Assembly (NCBI RefSeq): GCF_043290135.1
Contig: NC_134700.1
Span: 155,388,053 to 155,452,052, forward strand
DNA length: 64,000 nt
Source: Rhipicephalus microplus
Taxonomy: Eukaryota; Arthropoda; Arachnida; Ixodida; Ixodidae
Direction: 5' to 3'
This document shows, piece after piece, positions 1 through 12,511 of the stretch; the first letter of the stretch is position 1; every line of letters begins with the position of its first letter. The position numbers and the translations under genes are program-made. The notes beneath the pieces are model-generated. The model saw only the letters and a list, made by a program, of their open reading frames with translations. It was not told where the DNA came from and ran no database searches.

Positions 1-372
1 CCCACGGTGGGAACAGCCAAGGCTGCCCTGCCACTCGTCCCCACGGCCACACCCACGGCCGCTGCAAGCTCTTGCAGCAGCCAGGGTATCCCAGCACCAA
101 AGGAGGTCCCTTCGACCTCTAGCTCAAGAGGACCGAAGGTTTCGCCCCCCGAGGTGAAGGAGACCCCAGGGTCGGCCGATATGAAGGCCTCGTCTCACCA
201 GGCGAAGCCCCAAGCCCAAAACATCAGCTCGCAAATGCAGGCACGCAGTGCCTCTGAGGAGGCAATGGACATCAAGGTACCGCTGGCGCCGAAAGATCGA
301 CGTAGCTCCCTGGAGCGCGTCAAAAGAAATAAAAAGCCAATAACGGGGCCCGGCGACGGCCCTGTTCTTTGA
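1..372 (+). pseudogene. C-terminal end of LINE ORF1 (gag-like), partial
   Basis: The frame is open from the window edge to a TGA at 370-372. It encodes a low-complexity tail rich in Pro, Ala, Ser and Lys, ending in a basic stretch (RRSSLERVKRNKK) before the stop. No zinc knuckle is visible, so the knuckles would lie upstream of the window. Its position about 70 bases before the endonuclease start, and its composition, fit the end of an I-like LINE ORF1. The first codon cannot be seen. Confidence 0.6.
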
Positions 373-442
373 GTCTTAACGTTTAGCTTAAGAAGCAGAC
401 ACACCCATTTTTTCTTACACACAGCACTACGTTACCTCCATT

Positions 443-3400
443 ATGGCAACACAAATAATACATTGGAACGTCAGAGGACTGCTTAGAAACCTCGATGATG
501 TTCAAGAGCTCGTTTGCAAACATTCGCTGAAAGTGCTGCGTGTACAGGAAACTCATTTAAAATCTAAAAACACGATTTTTTTGCGTCGGTATGTTTTCTT
601 ACGAAAGGACCGAGATGATGCTGCGGCATAATTCGGTGGTGTAGCCATTATTGTTAATCAAAAAGTAGCATGCACATATTTACCACTGCAAACAACACTA
701 GAGGCAGTGGCTGTTCGAGCAGTTCTTTTCAACAAGCTCGTCACCATCTGCTCTCTGTATATACTCCCACACCACCGTCTTGGAAAACGAGAATTCGAGT
801 CCTTAATAGATCAACTACCCGAACCTTATCTGGTCCTTGGTGACCTGATTGCTCATAGCAGTCTATGGGGTGATTCTCGCTGCGACGCACGAGGTCGTCT
901 CATTGAACAGTTCCTTTTTTCCTCCAGTGCCCGTCTGTTGAATAGGAAAGAGGCAACATATTATGACCTTGCCAACAAAACCTACTCTTCCATAGATCTC
1001 AGCATCGCATCTCCTTCACTTGTACCATTACTCCAATGGAAAGTTCTAAATAATCCCTACGGAAGTGACCATTTTCCTGTCCTTTTGAGTACACAAACAT
1101 CCTACGAATGTGCTCCACGAGTTCCCAAATGGCTTATACACAAAGCCGTCTGGGAACAGTTTCATAACAAAGCTCAGTTATGTTGGACTGACATAAGTGG
1201 GCTAAGCATAGACAAAGCTGTGCAGTACTTCACAGCTCTCCTTATTAACGCAGCAGCCAAATGCATCCCACAAACATCTGGACAGCCCGGCAAGCCACAC
1301 GTCTCATAGTGGAACACTGAGTGTCGTAATGCGCGAAAGGAGCAGTAAAGGCATGGAGGTTGCTTCGGAAACCACCGACAGCCGAAAATCTTGACACCTT
1401 CAAGAAAATAAAGTCTCAATGCAGGAGAACGCGTCGGCAGGCCAGAAGAGAAAGCTGGCAGAAGTTTTTGTCAGGGATCAATTCATACACACAGGAGGCT
1501 AAAGTTTGGAACATGGTCGGTAGGATAGCAGGAAAACAAGTACACACACTTCCACTCGTAAACACTCAGGGTGATACCTTGGAAGATCAGGCAAACTTCC
1601 TCGGTGCACACTTTGAACGGGTATCCAGCTCGTCCTACTATACTGACACTTTCCAAAAATACAGAACAAGAATAGAAAAGCAGAAACTAGAACACAAATC
1701 CACTAGATACGAGGCATATAACCAAGCTTTCAGTCTAGCTGAGCTCCGAACATCTCTAAACTCCTGCAGTACTTCTGCCCCAGGTTCTGACCGTGTGGTG
1801 TATGAAATGTTAAAAACCTACCAGCCGAAACACGAAAAACCCTACTTTGTTTGTACAATGCTATCTGGTTTTCTGGCAATATCCCTACCTCCTGGAAAGA
1901 GGCTATTATTATTCCCATTTTGAAAGAGGGCAAAGACCCTTCTTTAGCTTCAAGTTATAGGCCTATTGCACTTACAAGCTGCTTGTGCAAAGTCTTCGAA
2001 AAAAATGATAAACTGCCGACTTGTACATATCCTTGAAACAAACAAACAATTTCAGTGTGGGTTTCGAGAAAGTAGATCCACCACAGACCACCTTGTTCGT
2101 ATCGAGACACAGATCAGAGACGCCTTCGTCCATAAACAATATTTTCTCTCTGTGTTCCTCGATATCGAAAAGGCTTATGATATGACATGGCGTTTTGGAA
2201 TTCTAAGAGACCTGTCCCACCTTGGTGTGCGCGGAAGAATGTTTCATATAATCGAAAGTTACCTGTCAAACCGGACATTCCGTGTCCGTGTGGGCAGTGT
2301 TCTCTCCCAAACATTTGTCCATGAAACAGGCGCGCCACAAGGTGGTGTGCTTAGTTGCACACTTTTTATTATCAAAATGAATTCTTTGCCCCTGTCCACC
2401 CCCCGCAATATGTTCTATTGAACATATGTCGATGACGTTCAGCTTGGCTTCAAGTCATGCAACTTGGCAATGTGTGAGCGGCAGGTTCAGCTGGGTTTAT
2501 ACAAGCTCTCCAAATGGGCAGATGAAAACGGATTTCGACTTAAACCACAAAAAAGCACGTGTGTCTTGTTCTTTCGAAAGGGAGGCATGCACTCGGAACC
2601 TGATATTCGACTGAACGGGCAACGTCTGTCCGTCAAAGCCGAGCACAAATTCCTAGGCTTAATCTTGGACAACAAGTTGACCTTCGTACCACACATCAAG
2701 TATTTAAAAACAAAATGTTTAAAAACCATGAATGTTATAAAAGTGTTGTCACGTACTACTTGGGGTAGTGATAGGCAATGCCTCATGAATCTGTATCGAA
2801 GCCTCATTCGCACCCGCTTAGATTATGAGGCCGTTGTTTATCACTCTGCAACTCAAAGTGCTTTGAAGATGCTGGACCCCGTGCACCATTTGGGCATCCG
2901 CCTTTCTACGGGTGCTTTTCGCACCAGCCCCGTAGAAAGCCTTTATGTTGAGTCAAATGAGTGGTCGCTTCATCTGCAGAGAACTTACATGTCCTTTGTT
3001 TATTTCCTTAAGGTGAAAGCGGATAAGAAGCACCCCTCATACTCTACTATTAATGATTTGTCGAGCTCAATTCTGTTTCAAAACAGGCCTTCGATGAGGC
3101 AGCCCTTCTCAGTTCGCCTGAACAGTCTAGCTGAGGAAACTGGAGTCTCACCTGAACACAGTTTAATGGCTCCTGTAGCATATCCGCCACCGTGGCAATG
3201 GCACACTATAGACTGCGATGTGTCCTTTCTAGAAGTTACAAAACATGCGCCTATTGCCCATATCCGAACATACTTCCTGGAACTTCAACACAAATACGCA
3301 CGTCCTGAGTTCTTTACAGATGCCTCCAAGTCCAACTCCTCTGTGCCCTACGCTGCTGTCGGCCCATCCTTATCGGATGCTGGCCTTCTACATCCAGGCA

Positions 3401-4238
3401 CAAGTATCTTCACAGCTGAAGCTTACGCGATACTTGTGGCAGCTGAACACATCAAACAATTACAAATACAAAAAGCAGTAGTTTATACAGACTCCCTCAG
3501 TGTGGTAACGACTCTGCAGTCTTAAAAAACAAAGAAAACCCGGTCCTTGTCCCACTTTACTCCATTTTGTGCACACTCTACACACTCAAACAACATGTAG
3601 TGTGCTGGTTGCCAGGGCACCGTGAGATCGAAGGCAACGTGAGGGCGGATCAGCTCGCTGCATCCGTCCACAAAAGCACTGCCCCTACACCCATATTAAT
3701 CCCGCTCCTTGATCTTAAGCCGTCTCTCAAACGAAACCTCAGGGACTACTGGCAGAGCAAGTGGGACACACACACACAAAACAAACTACACATTATTAAG
3801 CTACACCTTGGTCATTGGCTGCCAGTATCAAAATCTCGTCATACAGAGGTAATACTAACGAGACTCAGGATAGGACACACATACACGACACACTCATATC
3901 TTTTGTCCGGTGGCGATCCACCATTGTGTGACCGATGTGGTGAAGCACTTACAGTTCTTCACATTTTAATTCAGGGCAAACAATTGGACACTATAAGAAA
4001 ACAACACTTTCCATTACACTACCGACAACATATACCTTTACACCCTGCAATGTTCGTCGGTAGGAAACCGCTTTTTAGTTATAAATCATTATTAGCCTTT
4101 TTAAAAGAAATTCATAGTTTTCATATCACATACCCGGGCATTCCGTCGCACGACATCTCCAGAGAGGTTTTCGCTGTGATGACTACACAAGAAAGCACTT
4201 GCCTCACGGCCCTTGGACGCAAGGGTATGAACGAGTGA
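443..4238 (+). pseudogene. LINE ORF2: endonuclease, reverse transcriptase, RNase H (broken)
   Basis: The ATG at 443 opens the endonuclease (IIHWNVRGL, then the QETHL motif). The frame is stopped by TAA at 629-631 and continues in the same frame to 1309; the GDFNAHS-type motif reads GDLIAHS. After a frameshift the RT spans about 1750-3000, with SYRPIALTS, LDIEKAYDMTW, GAPQGGVLS and the catalytic YVDD at about 2425-2436. A TGA at 2419-2421 lies just before YVDD in the same frame. RNase H follows (FTDAS, FTAEAYA, YTDSLS up to 3525) and, after another break, WLPGHREIEGNVRADQLA at about 3606-3660. A Cys-rich segment with CDRCGEALTVLHIL follows at about 3930. At least two stops and several frameshifts make it non-functional. 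Confidence 0.88.
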
Positions 4239-4442
4239 GGCACTTGTGCTAATGCCATACATATCCACCATCGTCTTTTATTATCACCAACTTTTGTCAT
4301 CTTTTCGCACCACACACACCTTTCACGGCATGGTCATGATTTTATTACTTGTATGTTTTTACCCGCCTTACCGCGAGGAATTTTATGGCCCTTATACAGC
4401 CGCTAATCACAATCATTGTCCACATTCTTTGTCCCATGAACT

Positions 4443-4502
4443 GGCGCTTTTTGGCCATTAAATGGCCCTTGCGCCAAAAAACACCATATATCATCATCAT
4501 CA
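4443..4502 (+). repeat. LINE 3' UTR hairpin and ATC-repeat tail
   Basis: GGCGC at 4443-4447 and GCGCC at 4471-4475 flank a perfect 15-base palindrome, GGCCATTAAATGGCC (4453-4467). TCATCATCATC follows at 4491-4501. A stem-loop followed by a short simple-repeat tail is the usual layout of an I-clade 3' end recognised by its own RT; that role is inferred. Confidence 0.6.
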
Positions 4503-4504
4503 AA

Positions 4505-7240
4505 AAACCCTAAGACCTAAAAATTATTGTGACAGGTTAGTTATAGCAGTCTTAAACATAGAGTTATTAGTGATCTTGACTACAGATCGGGGAAGTTGAT
4601 TCCAACTTGCTGACGTACGGGCGATGAATGAATTGTAAAAATGGTTGGTGTGGCATGTGGGAATGCCAACCTTATGACGATGGTCGATGCGAGCGGATAC
4701 ATAAGAAGAAGGGGTTATCAATTTATTCTTAAGGACTGAATTGTCGTAATATATCTTGTGAAACAGGCAGAGGCGAGATATTTCCCTACGTTGTGAGAGC
4801 AGAGGTAATGATAAAGTTGTTTTCATGGAAATGACGCTGGAGGTGTGATGGTAGTTAGAAAGAATGAAACGAGCAGCCCGACTCTGGATGGATTCAAGCT
4901 GATGAATGAGTGTTTCTTGGCCAGGGTCCCACACAGATGCAGCATATTCCATTTTGGAACGGACTAATGATTTATATAGAAGTAAGCTTACTGGAAAGAA
5001 AGAAAGATGAAAATTACGGCTATAAAGCCCAGCGTGCGATTAGCGTTATTGGTTACATGTGTTACATGCATCTTCCAGAAAAGGTCAGAAGTGATCAGTA
5101 CGCCTAGATATTTGGAACATGACACAGGTTCTAGGTTAGTATTATTAAGATGATAAGAGGGCAATGTTGTATCGCGACGTGAAACGCGCATGTGCTTGCA
5201 TTCGTTTGTGTTTAACTCCATGTTCCACGTCTTAGTCCAGTCACGATTACGGTTTATATCTGATTGAAGAAGATCAACGTCAGAGTCACTGTTAATAACA
5301 CGGTACATTACACAGTCGTCAGCGAACAGGTTTATTGATGAACATAGATTATCAGGTAAGTCGTTTATGTAGATGAGGAAAAGCAAAAAGTCCCAGCACA
5401 GAGCCTTGAAGCACGCCCAATTCAACTGCAGAAGTGATGGATGAGGTGTTATTCACAGTGACAAATTGGGAACGATCAGTGAGAAAAGAGTGAAGCCATT
5501 GAAGAACGTTCGGATCAATGTTTGCTGAGTTTTAAAAGAAGCAGTTGATGAGAAACCTTGTCCAACGCTTTTGAGAAGTCTAGGAATATGCAGTCGACAA
5601 TGGAACCCCTGTCAAGAATGGAATTTAGGTCAGGTGTGAATGTCAAAAGTTGTGTTTCACATGAAAATGACTCGCGAAATCCATGCTGGTAATCTGTAAA
5701 AAAGGAGTTTGACTGTACAAAAGATGCGAGATGAGCGCAAATAACATGTTCCATAGCTTTACATGAAATGCACGTGAGTGAGATTGGTCGATAATTATAT
5801 GGGGAATGCCTATCTCCAGACTTGTGCAAGGAAACCACCTTCCCTACCTTCGAGTCTTCCGGAATGCAACCGGTATGAAGGGATTGCTGAAATATATTAG
5901 TGAAAATAGTGGCACTGTACACTTTAGTAATAATTAAAAACTTTGAATTGATGCCATCTAACCACATGATGATGAAACGTTTAGATTTTTAATGATTTTT
6001 TCTATACCGGCACCATCAAAGACAATGGGGTCCGTTGTTAGGGAATCCGAACTAGCATATGTGGGAGTAATGGCACACACATTTTGTGAAAAAGCAGAAA
6101 CAAATACAGAGTTTGGAACATTTGCGGATTCATCAAGTTTGATTATGCGATTGTTTGCATCTTTAAGGGTGATTGAGGAATTGTCTTATTTGTTCACCGC
6201 ATTCCAAAATTGCTTAGGGTTGGTAAATAAATAAATGGTAATGTATTATTGAAAAATGAATTCTTGGCATCTTTTAGGGCTTGTTTGTATTTCGTAGCTA
6301 CGGCCTGATAATCACTCCAACGTTCTTGAGTGCCAGTTACCTTTGCAGAACTGAAAATGCGTTTTTTCTTATTTCGTAGTCGTTTAAGCGATTGACCATG
6401 GTGATTGCAGGTTAGATCTGATGACTATGCGTGGCACATAATTTTCTATGAGTGATACAACCTTTTCTTTGAATAAAGTCCAGTTAGTATTAACGGAGCG
6501 ATCATAAAAGTTGTGCATGTAATCACTTAAAAAAGCTGAAAGATCATGATTAATAGCATCAAAATCTGCACGCTTATAGTCCCGGATTTTTTTTTGTGGT
6601 TCCTACTGTGAGGTACTGTGCAGGTGAAAGAAAAATGAAGCAGCAAGTGGTCGCTTAGCCCCTGCAAGTAGGATATGAAATGGAAAAGATCAGGCGCAGT
6701 GGTGAGCACTAAATATAAGATGTTAGATGTGGTAGACGTAATTCTTGTGGCCTGTGTCATTAGCTGGGACAAGTTGAAATCGTTGCACAAATTCAAAAAC
6801 GCGTCTCCCGCTCCGGAGAAAGGATTGCAAGTGGAATGCACGTTTGACCAAACTATATTCGGGAAATTGAAGTCGCCTAGTACAAGGAGCGGACTATTCG
6901 TATACCGTACTGTTAGCATGGGAATGACATCATGAAGCTCGTCAACAAAAGTGGATGAACAGGATGGTGGTCGATAACAAGCAATCAATATCAACTACTT
7001 GGAACACGTTTGCATTTCAACCAAAACAAGTTTCAAAGCACTACTAAAATGAATTGGAAAAGACGAAATCGTGTCTGAAACCGCGATAAGCACACCGCCG
7101 CCACACTGAACAACCGAACAACCTGTGTCACAACGGTAAATGTTGTAGTGTTTTTTTGCAATCAAATAATTCACTGTTATCAATCTGCGCAGACAACCAG
7201 GTTTCAGTAAGATAGATTATGTCGGCGTTAGAAGCATCGA
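4505..7240 (-). mobile_element. CR1-like LINE, reverse strand, 5'-truncated
   Basis: A reverse-strand LINE with endonuclease and RT domains but no RNase H. It runs 5' to 3' from about 7240 down to 4505. Similar domain wording (LTETWLS, LVLGDFNFP, FLDFSKA, LFADDCVMYR) is shared with the better preserved CR1-like copy at 26250-29716. It lacks ORF1 and abuts the tail of the I-like LINE on its left. Confidence 0.82.
4524..7231 (-). pseudogene. CR1-like ORF2: endonuclease and reverse transcriptase (broken)
   Basis: Reading down from 7231, the endonuclease starts at IIYLTETWLS, continues with CGGGVLIAVSD (7183-6995) and CYRPPSCSS...LLVLGDFNFPNIVW (6994-6527). The RT fragments are 5967-5515 (HKSGDRHSPYNYRPISLT, HGFRESFSCETQL, FLDFSKALDKVSH), 5425-4988 (LIYINDLPDNL, LFADDCVMYR, YLGVLITSDL) and 4952-4524 (MEYAASVWDP to the stop after NLSQ). 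Each junction is a stop or frameshift, and about 6000-6520 carries no clear domain, as expected for the endonuclease-RT linker. The C-terminal region matches the thumb-like tail of CR1 elements. Confidence 0.83.
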
Positions 7241-7271
7241 TAACAGAGCAACAGAGCAGTGATCATTGCAA

Positions 7272-7299
7272 TAGAGAGAAAGAGAGAGAGAGAGAGAGA
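7272..7299. repeat. (AG)n microsatellite
   Basis: A nearly pure AG dinucleotide run just upstream of the CR1-like fragment. Confidence 0.9.
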
Positions 7300-7351
7300 A
7301 AACGGAGACAGTGTAAACAGGATAACACAAGAAGTATGAAGAGTGGCTATG

Positions 7352-7467
<116 letters not shown>

Positions 7468-7765
7468 TGGTCCTAAATATTGAAGTAAGGTGCTATGGAA
7501 ACGCTTTATAGGCAAATCAAGAGTAAAAAAAAGGATCCTAATGAGTTACAATATTAAAACCTACTAAAATGAAGATGCAGTAGGACTAAGTGGGAAACAG
7601 AGGGGAATATGCTGTGGTCATGTAATAAAGGCTAAAACATGGGAAAAGACTCAAATAAAATTTTACAGAAAGTCTTGTGCCATGCTGTTCCATTTAGTTT
7701 CGTTTAGAGTTTCGGTTTCTGTCTCGATGTCATGTGGCGCCTCGGGCGGCAGTGTTATGCGCCAT

Positions 7766-7939
7766 TGATTAATTGATATGTGGGGTTTAACGTCCCGAAA
7801 TCAGCGTATGATTATGAGAGACGCCGTAGTGGAGGGCTCCGGAAATTTCGACCACCTGGGGTTCTTTAACGTGCACCCAAATCTGAGCACACGGGCCTAC
7901 AACATTTCCGCCTCCATCGGAAATGCAGCCGCCGCAGCC
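7766..7939 (-). mobile_element. Ruka-like SINE, 5'-truncated (lacks tRNA head)
   Basis: On the reverse strand this is the body of a SINE also found at 13880-14114 and 57612-57805. Shared stretches include GGGTGCACGTTAAAGAACCC and GGAGCCCTCCACTACG. Flanking 15-base direct repeats AGTGTTATGCGCCAT (7751-7765) and AGTGTTATGCACCAT (7940-7954) differ at one base and are the target-site duplication. The tRNA-like head with A and B boxes is missing, so this is a 5'-truncated insertion. The resemblance to the published tick SINE Ruka is from memory. Confidence 0.85.
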
Positions 7940-7954
7940 AGTGTTATGCACCAT

Positions 7955-8252
7955 ATGCATATATGTGTAAATAAATCAATTGGTAATGTGCTGTGGTATA
8001 GGTGTGGTAGCATATATGGTGGTAAGTTGTATAATATAGGTGTTCTGTGGTGCTGTTGCGCGAGACGGACGTGTTTCTTTCTCTCGGCCCTCCACGCTCA
8101 CGTCGCAGGTGGCTGCCGCCGGCGGCGTCGGCGTGCCTTCGTCGTCGTCGCGGCCAGCCGACCCCGACACAACAGAAACACACTTTGATACTGGAGTGTC
8201 ATAGAAATATGACATTCTTGAATGCGTTAGCGAACTTCGGTGACTTTGAGCG
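7955..8252. other. No gene recognised
   Basis: GC-rich towards 8080-8170 with GCGGC and CGTCGTCG runs; nothing assignable. Confidence 0.5.
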
Positions 8253-8637
<385 letters not shown>

Positions 8638-8796
8638 CGCTTACGTTTGGGTGCTCTCGTGGTCACCCCCTTAACTTGGCGTGAACCAAAATTAACATGG
8701 GAGGGTAAGATGGTATGACGAATATGACGCGCTGCTCAAGACCTCAATAATGTCATAATCCCTTCACGTACGTCGTCAAACACATCCCACCAGACA

Positions 8797-9040
8797 GTGG
8801 CACCTACCCACGGGCGGGTATGAGCCGCTGGTATGTGGGTATGTGCCACAGGTGATTGGCACTCAGTTCTCTACCGGGAACGACGAAAACACGCATGGAC
8901 AACTTTAACGTGTTAAGAAATAACAGAAATCGGTAACGTCAACCCGACGAATGCAAAGAATAAATGTCAGGGTCCTAGCTAGAATCGAACCGAAGCATTT
9001 CGCGTGGCAATGAAGCGTTTTACCACGGAGTTAAGCCAGG
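8797..9040 (-). mobile_element. Candidate degenerate tRNA-derived SINE with hairpin
   Basis: On the reverse strand a B-box-like GGTTCGATTCT (8981-8991) lies about 35 bases downstream of a poor A-box-like TGGCTTAACTCCGTGG (9023-9038). Further downstream is a hairpin, GTGGCACCTACCCAC (8797-8811) against GTGGGTATGTGCCAC (8835-8849), with one mismatch. Spacing fits a tRNA-derived pol III promoter, but no target duplication was found and the body matches nothing else here except a related hairpin at 37629-37664. Confidence 0.4.
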
Positions 9041-12000
9041 TCTCAGAACTACTTTTCAAATAGACGTTAACCTTCGTGAAACGTCAATAGTGGTTGCAAT
9101 GCGGCCTACCCAGTTTTATAAACAATACACATGTGCTCCTTTCATACATCCGTCACGTCGGGTTAACGTCAATTGTGGTTAGTTGCCATGCGCTGAAGTT
9201 GATTTATGTAGCAGTGTTTAGGGCCAGCATCCTCGTGAGCATCAGCGCTTCATATCAACTTCTGGTGTTGCTAATACGTAGGTTCCAGTTGACAACGTTG
9301 CACAAGTGCAAATAACTGGTTATATAAACATCTGCAACTCTTCAACATATGTCTGTGTGAGCAACGTTTGCACATATATTTAGCGTCATTTCAAGACGTG
9401 TCAAACAATAAAAAATTGCAACATGGTCACCTTTCCTCCGCATGCTTCGCATAACGTCGATTTCCAGGTACGTGGGATATACCAAATTTTTCTTTAGTAC
9501 GGAGTATGGCGAACGCAAATGGTAGCTTTGGGGGGGGATGGCAGATGTCTCCTCCCATATCTGTTATGTGTGGGCAGCTTCAGAAGGAGATTCAATGCCA
9601 ACTAACATCAGCAGCAAAATCATGAGCCAAGAGCCAGGCAACCAAGGAGACGTGGTCCAGCACGCGCTTAGTATCCTGGTACGCCCGCGGCCGAAAGCGG
9701 CGCCCCAAGGGTTTGACGCGAGTAGGTTGCTGCTTCGGGACGTCTGAGCACTCTAGAGTCCTGCTTTATTTCTCCTACCTCTTCCAACTTTATGCCGGAT
9801 CAACAATAAAGCTGTTTCACTCGCTGAATCAAGTCAGGATTCTCGACACATCTGGATGCTAATATCCATATGTATCATCCATCTTTCAAATATTTTGTAT
9901 ATGTATCCAATATCCAAAATATTTGAAATTTGGACGTTGATCCTAAAGTATCGTGTTCTTGTTACTTGGTTATGTCTCAAAGCTAGGTGGCCGCATAGGG
10001 GTGCCCTACAACAAAAGAAAAAAAACAATCCCTAATACCTGTCAAGTGCGTGTAGATTACCTGAAGAAGGCATTATTAATCATGAAAGGCGAGAAGATTA
10101 TGCGGCCACTACCTTGCAATGTCACCAATAGTCAAAAAGTCATACAAAAGTATGGTAAGTGGAGTGCCATTTGCGGGCCATTGGTTGACGCGCAGTGTGC
10201 CTGAGACCCCTGGTGTACATTCTTGAAATGATTAGGATGGAACCGTGCAACGGAGAACAAGTAATTATGAAAAACGATGCAAGAAATTAAGTCGTTGTAC
10301 TTGTACCCACCATCATCAAAATTATGGGGAGATGGGCAAGTTGGGTGAGGTTTACTTAAAAAAAAAGTCAACTTCAAGCACACCGAAGATGCATATAATA
10401 AAAAGGAACAAGACTACTCGTACGTTACCAGCTGGTTCCTTAATATTATGGAGAATATTATAAAGCTGATGCATGAAAATCAGCAGATGAGTATCTGAGC
10501 AGGAGGCAACAAAAAAGCAGTCGTGCAAGGATTACCGGACTTTGGTACCTCATGTATCATTTATTGTGAAAGATGTGACTGAAAGGCGGAATATCAATAA
10601 TATGTTTTTACAATTGCTCGTTGTGCCTAAGAATGCGCACTCTTTACTTGCAGCGCCATCGCGACCAGACAAACAGCATCATACTTAAGAGTGTTTAAGT
10701 GCGACGCACCTAAGTGGCTAGGCTAGTAGGTGTCCGCTGTCATCGTGGTGTGTCATGTAATCACGGTCCATGATAAAAATAGGCATGCACCGCATTGAAT
10801 AAATTACACTACTAGATGCCAGTCTACTAAATTGAAGGCAGCGGTTAGCCCAACAAATAGTCGACGACGTTAGAAAAGCAAACCCAGCCTTCCTTACATG
10901 CTGTAAGGAACCGGGTCTTGTTACGTTTGGCCCGGCAATTCGTCTGGGCAAACGCCATTGTGCGTAAGCCGGTATGCTAGGGATACTTTCAACCCCATCA
11001 GCGTCTAGTCTGCAAGGCACTATCCTGTAGATGTTCCAGGTAGCAGTCTGGTCTCAACGAATGCTCCGCGAGACAAGCCTTTTGTTGAACGGGTTCGAAC
11101 AGTGTGGGACGGTGCCACTGTTGCTGGTCTCATCAAGTCGACCTCTCGACTCGGCTATTGTCGACACTGACGCGAAATCGTCACAAAAGCACCGTCAGTC
11201 CTGAAGCGTGGGAAGACGTCGATGAAGCTGAAGACGTCGATGAAGTGTTTGTACTGCCATGTGCAAGAGAGTTATGGAAGCCTGTAACTGAAAGAGCCAT
11301 GCACCGCTGCTGACGTTCGGGTCAGCGGCCATCTCTCTGGAGGAGCTCAACCTTCCCTCTCCGGACTCTACCTCCTCACCCTGCGGTGCCTTCAAGGCGG
11401 GGGCCGGGTGCGTCATTATGTGGATCGCTTGTGCTGCTATTGTACCTTTTCGCCCAGCCGAGTGGACCAATATCTGCACCCTTTCTGGTGGGTGGAGCAT
11501 TGAGACTTCGTCACCTGATTTGTGGCGAGAGTGCTCACCGCCTTCTTCGGACCTCCGTGTAAGGAGACGGCGGGCTATACAAGCCGAGTCAATTTGTAAA
11601 TAAGAGCTGAATCATGAACTGAATCTCTTTGTACATTGCTGACCCTCTCAGAATCTTTGTACAGTTCCACCTTTCAACTATCATGTAGATAAACCTTCCT
11701 TCTACCTCTACGATCGCGCCTCTTCACTGGCGAAGATCAGCTGTGCGGACGATGGCGGGGTGCCAGCGACCATGAAGAAACCCGCCGGACATGCCATAAA
11801 ACTCTCCACCTTTTACAGCGTATAGTGAACAAAACCTTATAAATTTTTCTGTACTCTCCAGTCGACCATTTACGTTTATTTTTAGGGGACGAAGGTCCTT
11901 ACGCTGTGCACCTTCACCCCTAAAATATTCACCGGAGGGCGCTGCGCTGCTGCAGTACGTGAAGTGATCATTAGATATCATGGACGTGCGTCGTTTAGTT

Positions 12001-12063
12001 TGATATGAGTTTGATAGAATGGCGGTAAGACAGACATATAGATAGGCGGACGAACGGTCTGAC
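9041..12063. other. Long stretch without a recognised gene
   Basis: Short frames here, including the 69-codon one at 9538-9747, show no recognisable domain. AATAAA at 9805-9810 follows that frame and could be a polyadenylation signal of an exon end or LTR remnant, but no partner LTR or splice context supports this. 10718-11600 has several mid-length frames on both strands without matches I recognise. Confidence 0.45.
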
Positions 12064-12108
12064 AGACATACATACATACATACATACATACATACATGCA
12101 TACATACA

Positions 12109-12140
<32 letters not shown>

Positions 12141-12210
12141 CATACATACATACATACAGACAGACAGACAGACAGGCAGGCAGGCAGACAGACAGACAGA
12201 CAGACAGAAA
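12064..12210. repeat. Compound (ACAT)n/(CAGA)n tetranucleotide array
   Basis: Mainly ACAT units from 12064 to about 12158, then CAGA with a short CAGG block to about 12208. A small GGAT cluster follows at 12224-12240. Poly-CMYV and poly-CLSV frames here are artefacts. Confidence 0.95.
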
Positions 12211-12430
12211 TGGAAGGGCAATGGATGGAGGGATGGATGGACAATTGAGCTGAGAGCCCTCGAAGGTTCGCCCCATTCATAATCACTTATTCCGTGTATA
12301 TGTTGTGCATGTTTTTCCTCTGTGGTCCCAGTTCTACACTTTATACCATTATTACCCGCAGGTTTCATGGCCAATCTCCCAAAGTGGGCAAGAACCAAAC
12401 GAAAAGTGCCAAGCAAAGAAGCAGGCAAGG

Positions 12431-12511
<81 letters not shown>
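12431..12511. repeat. (CAA)n microsatellite
   Basis: 27 uninterrupted CAA units, giving poly-Gln, poly-Thr or poly-Asn in the three forward frames. No conserved sequence flanks it, so I do not read it as a coding polyglutamine. Confidence 0.95.

Larger units (their letters stand above)
1..4502 (+). mobile_element. I-like non-LTR retrotransposon (LINE), 5' end outside window
   Basis: This is the 3' part of a LINE with the order ORF1 tail, apurinic endonuclease, reverse transcriptase, RNase H and a 3' UTR ending in an ATC-repeat tail. An RNase H domain downstream of the RT is typical of the I/R1/LOA group and absent from CR1 and RTE elements. The copy is degraded by several stops and frameshifts, so it is presumably immobile. 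It ends exactly where a CR1-like LINE of opposite orientation begins, so one may have inserted beside the other's tail. Clade assignment is by domain order, not by phylogeny. Confidence 0.85.

Noticed and set aside
9538..9747. 69-codon frame followed by AATAAA as a possible host gene end
   Set aside because: No recognisable domain, no splice site support and no conservation evidence available; kept only as a note.
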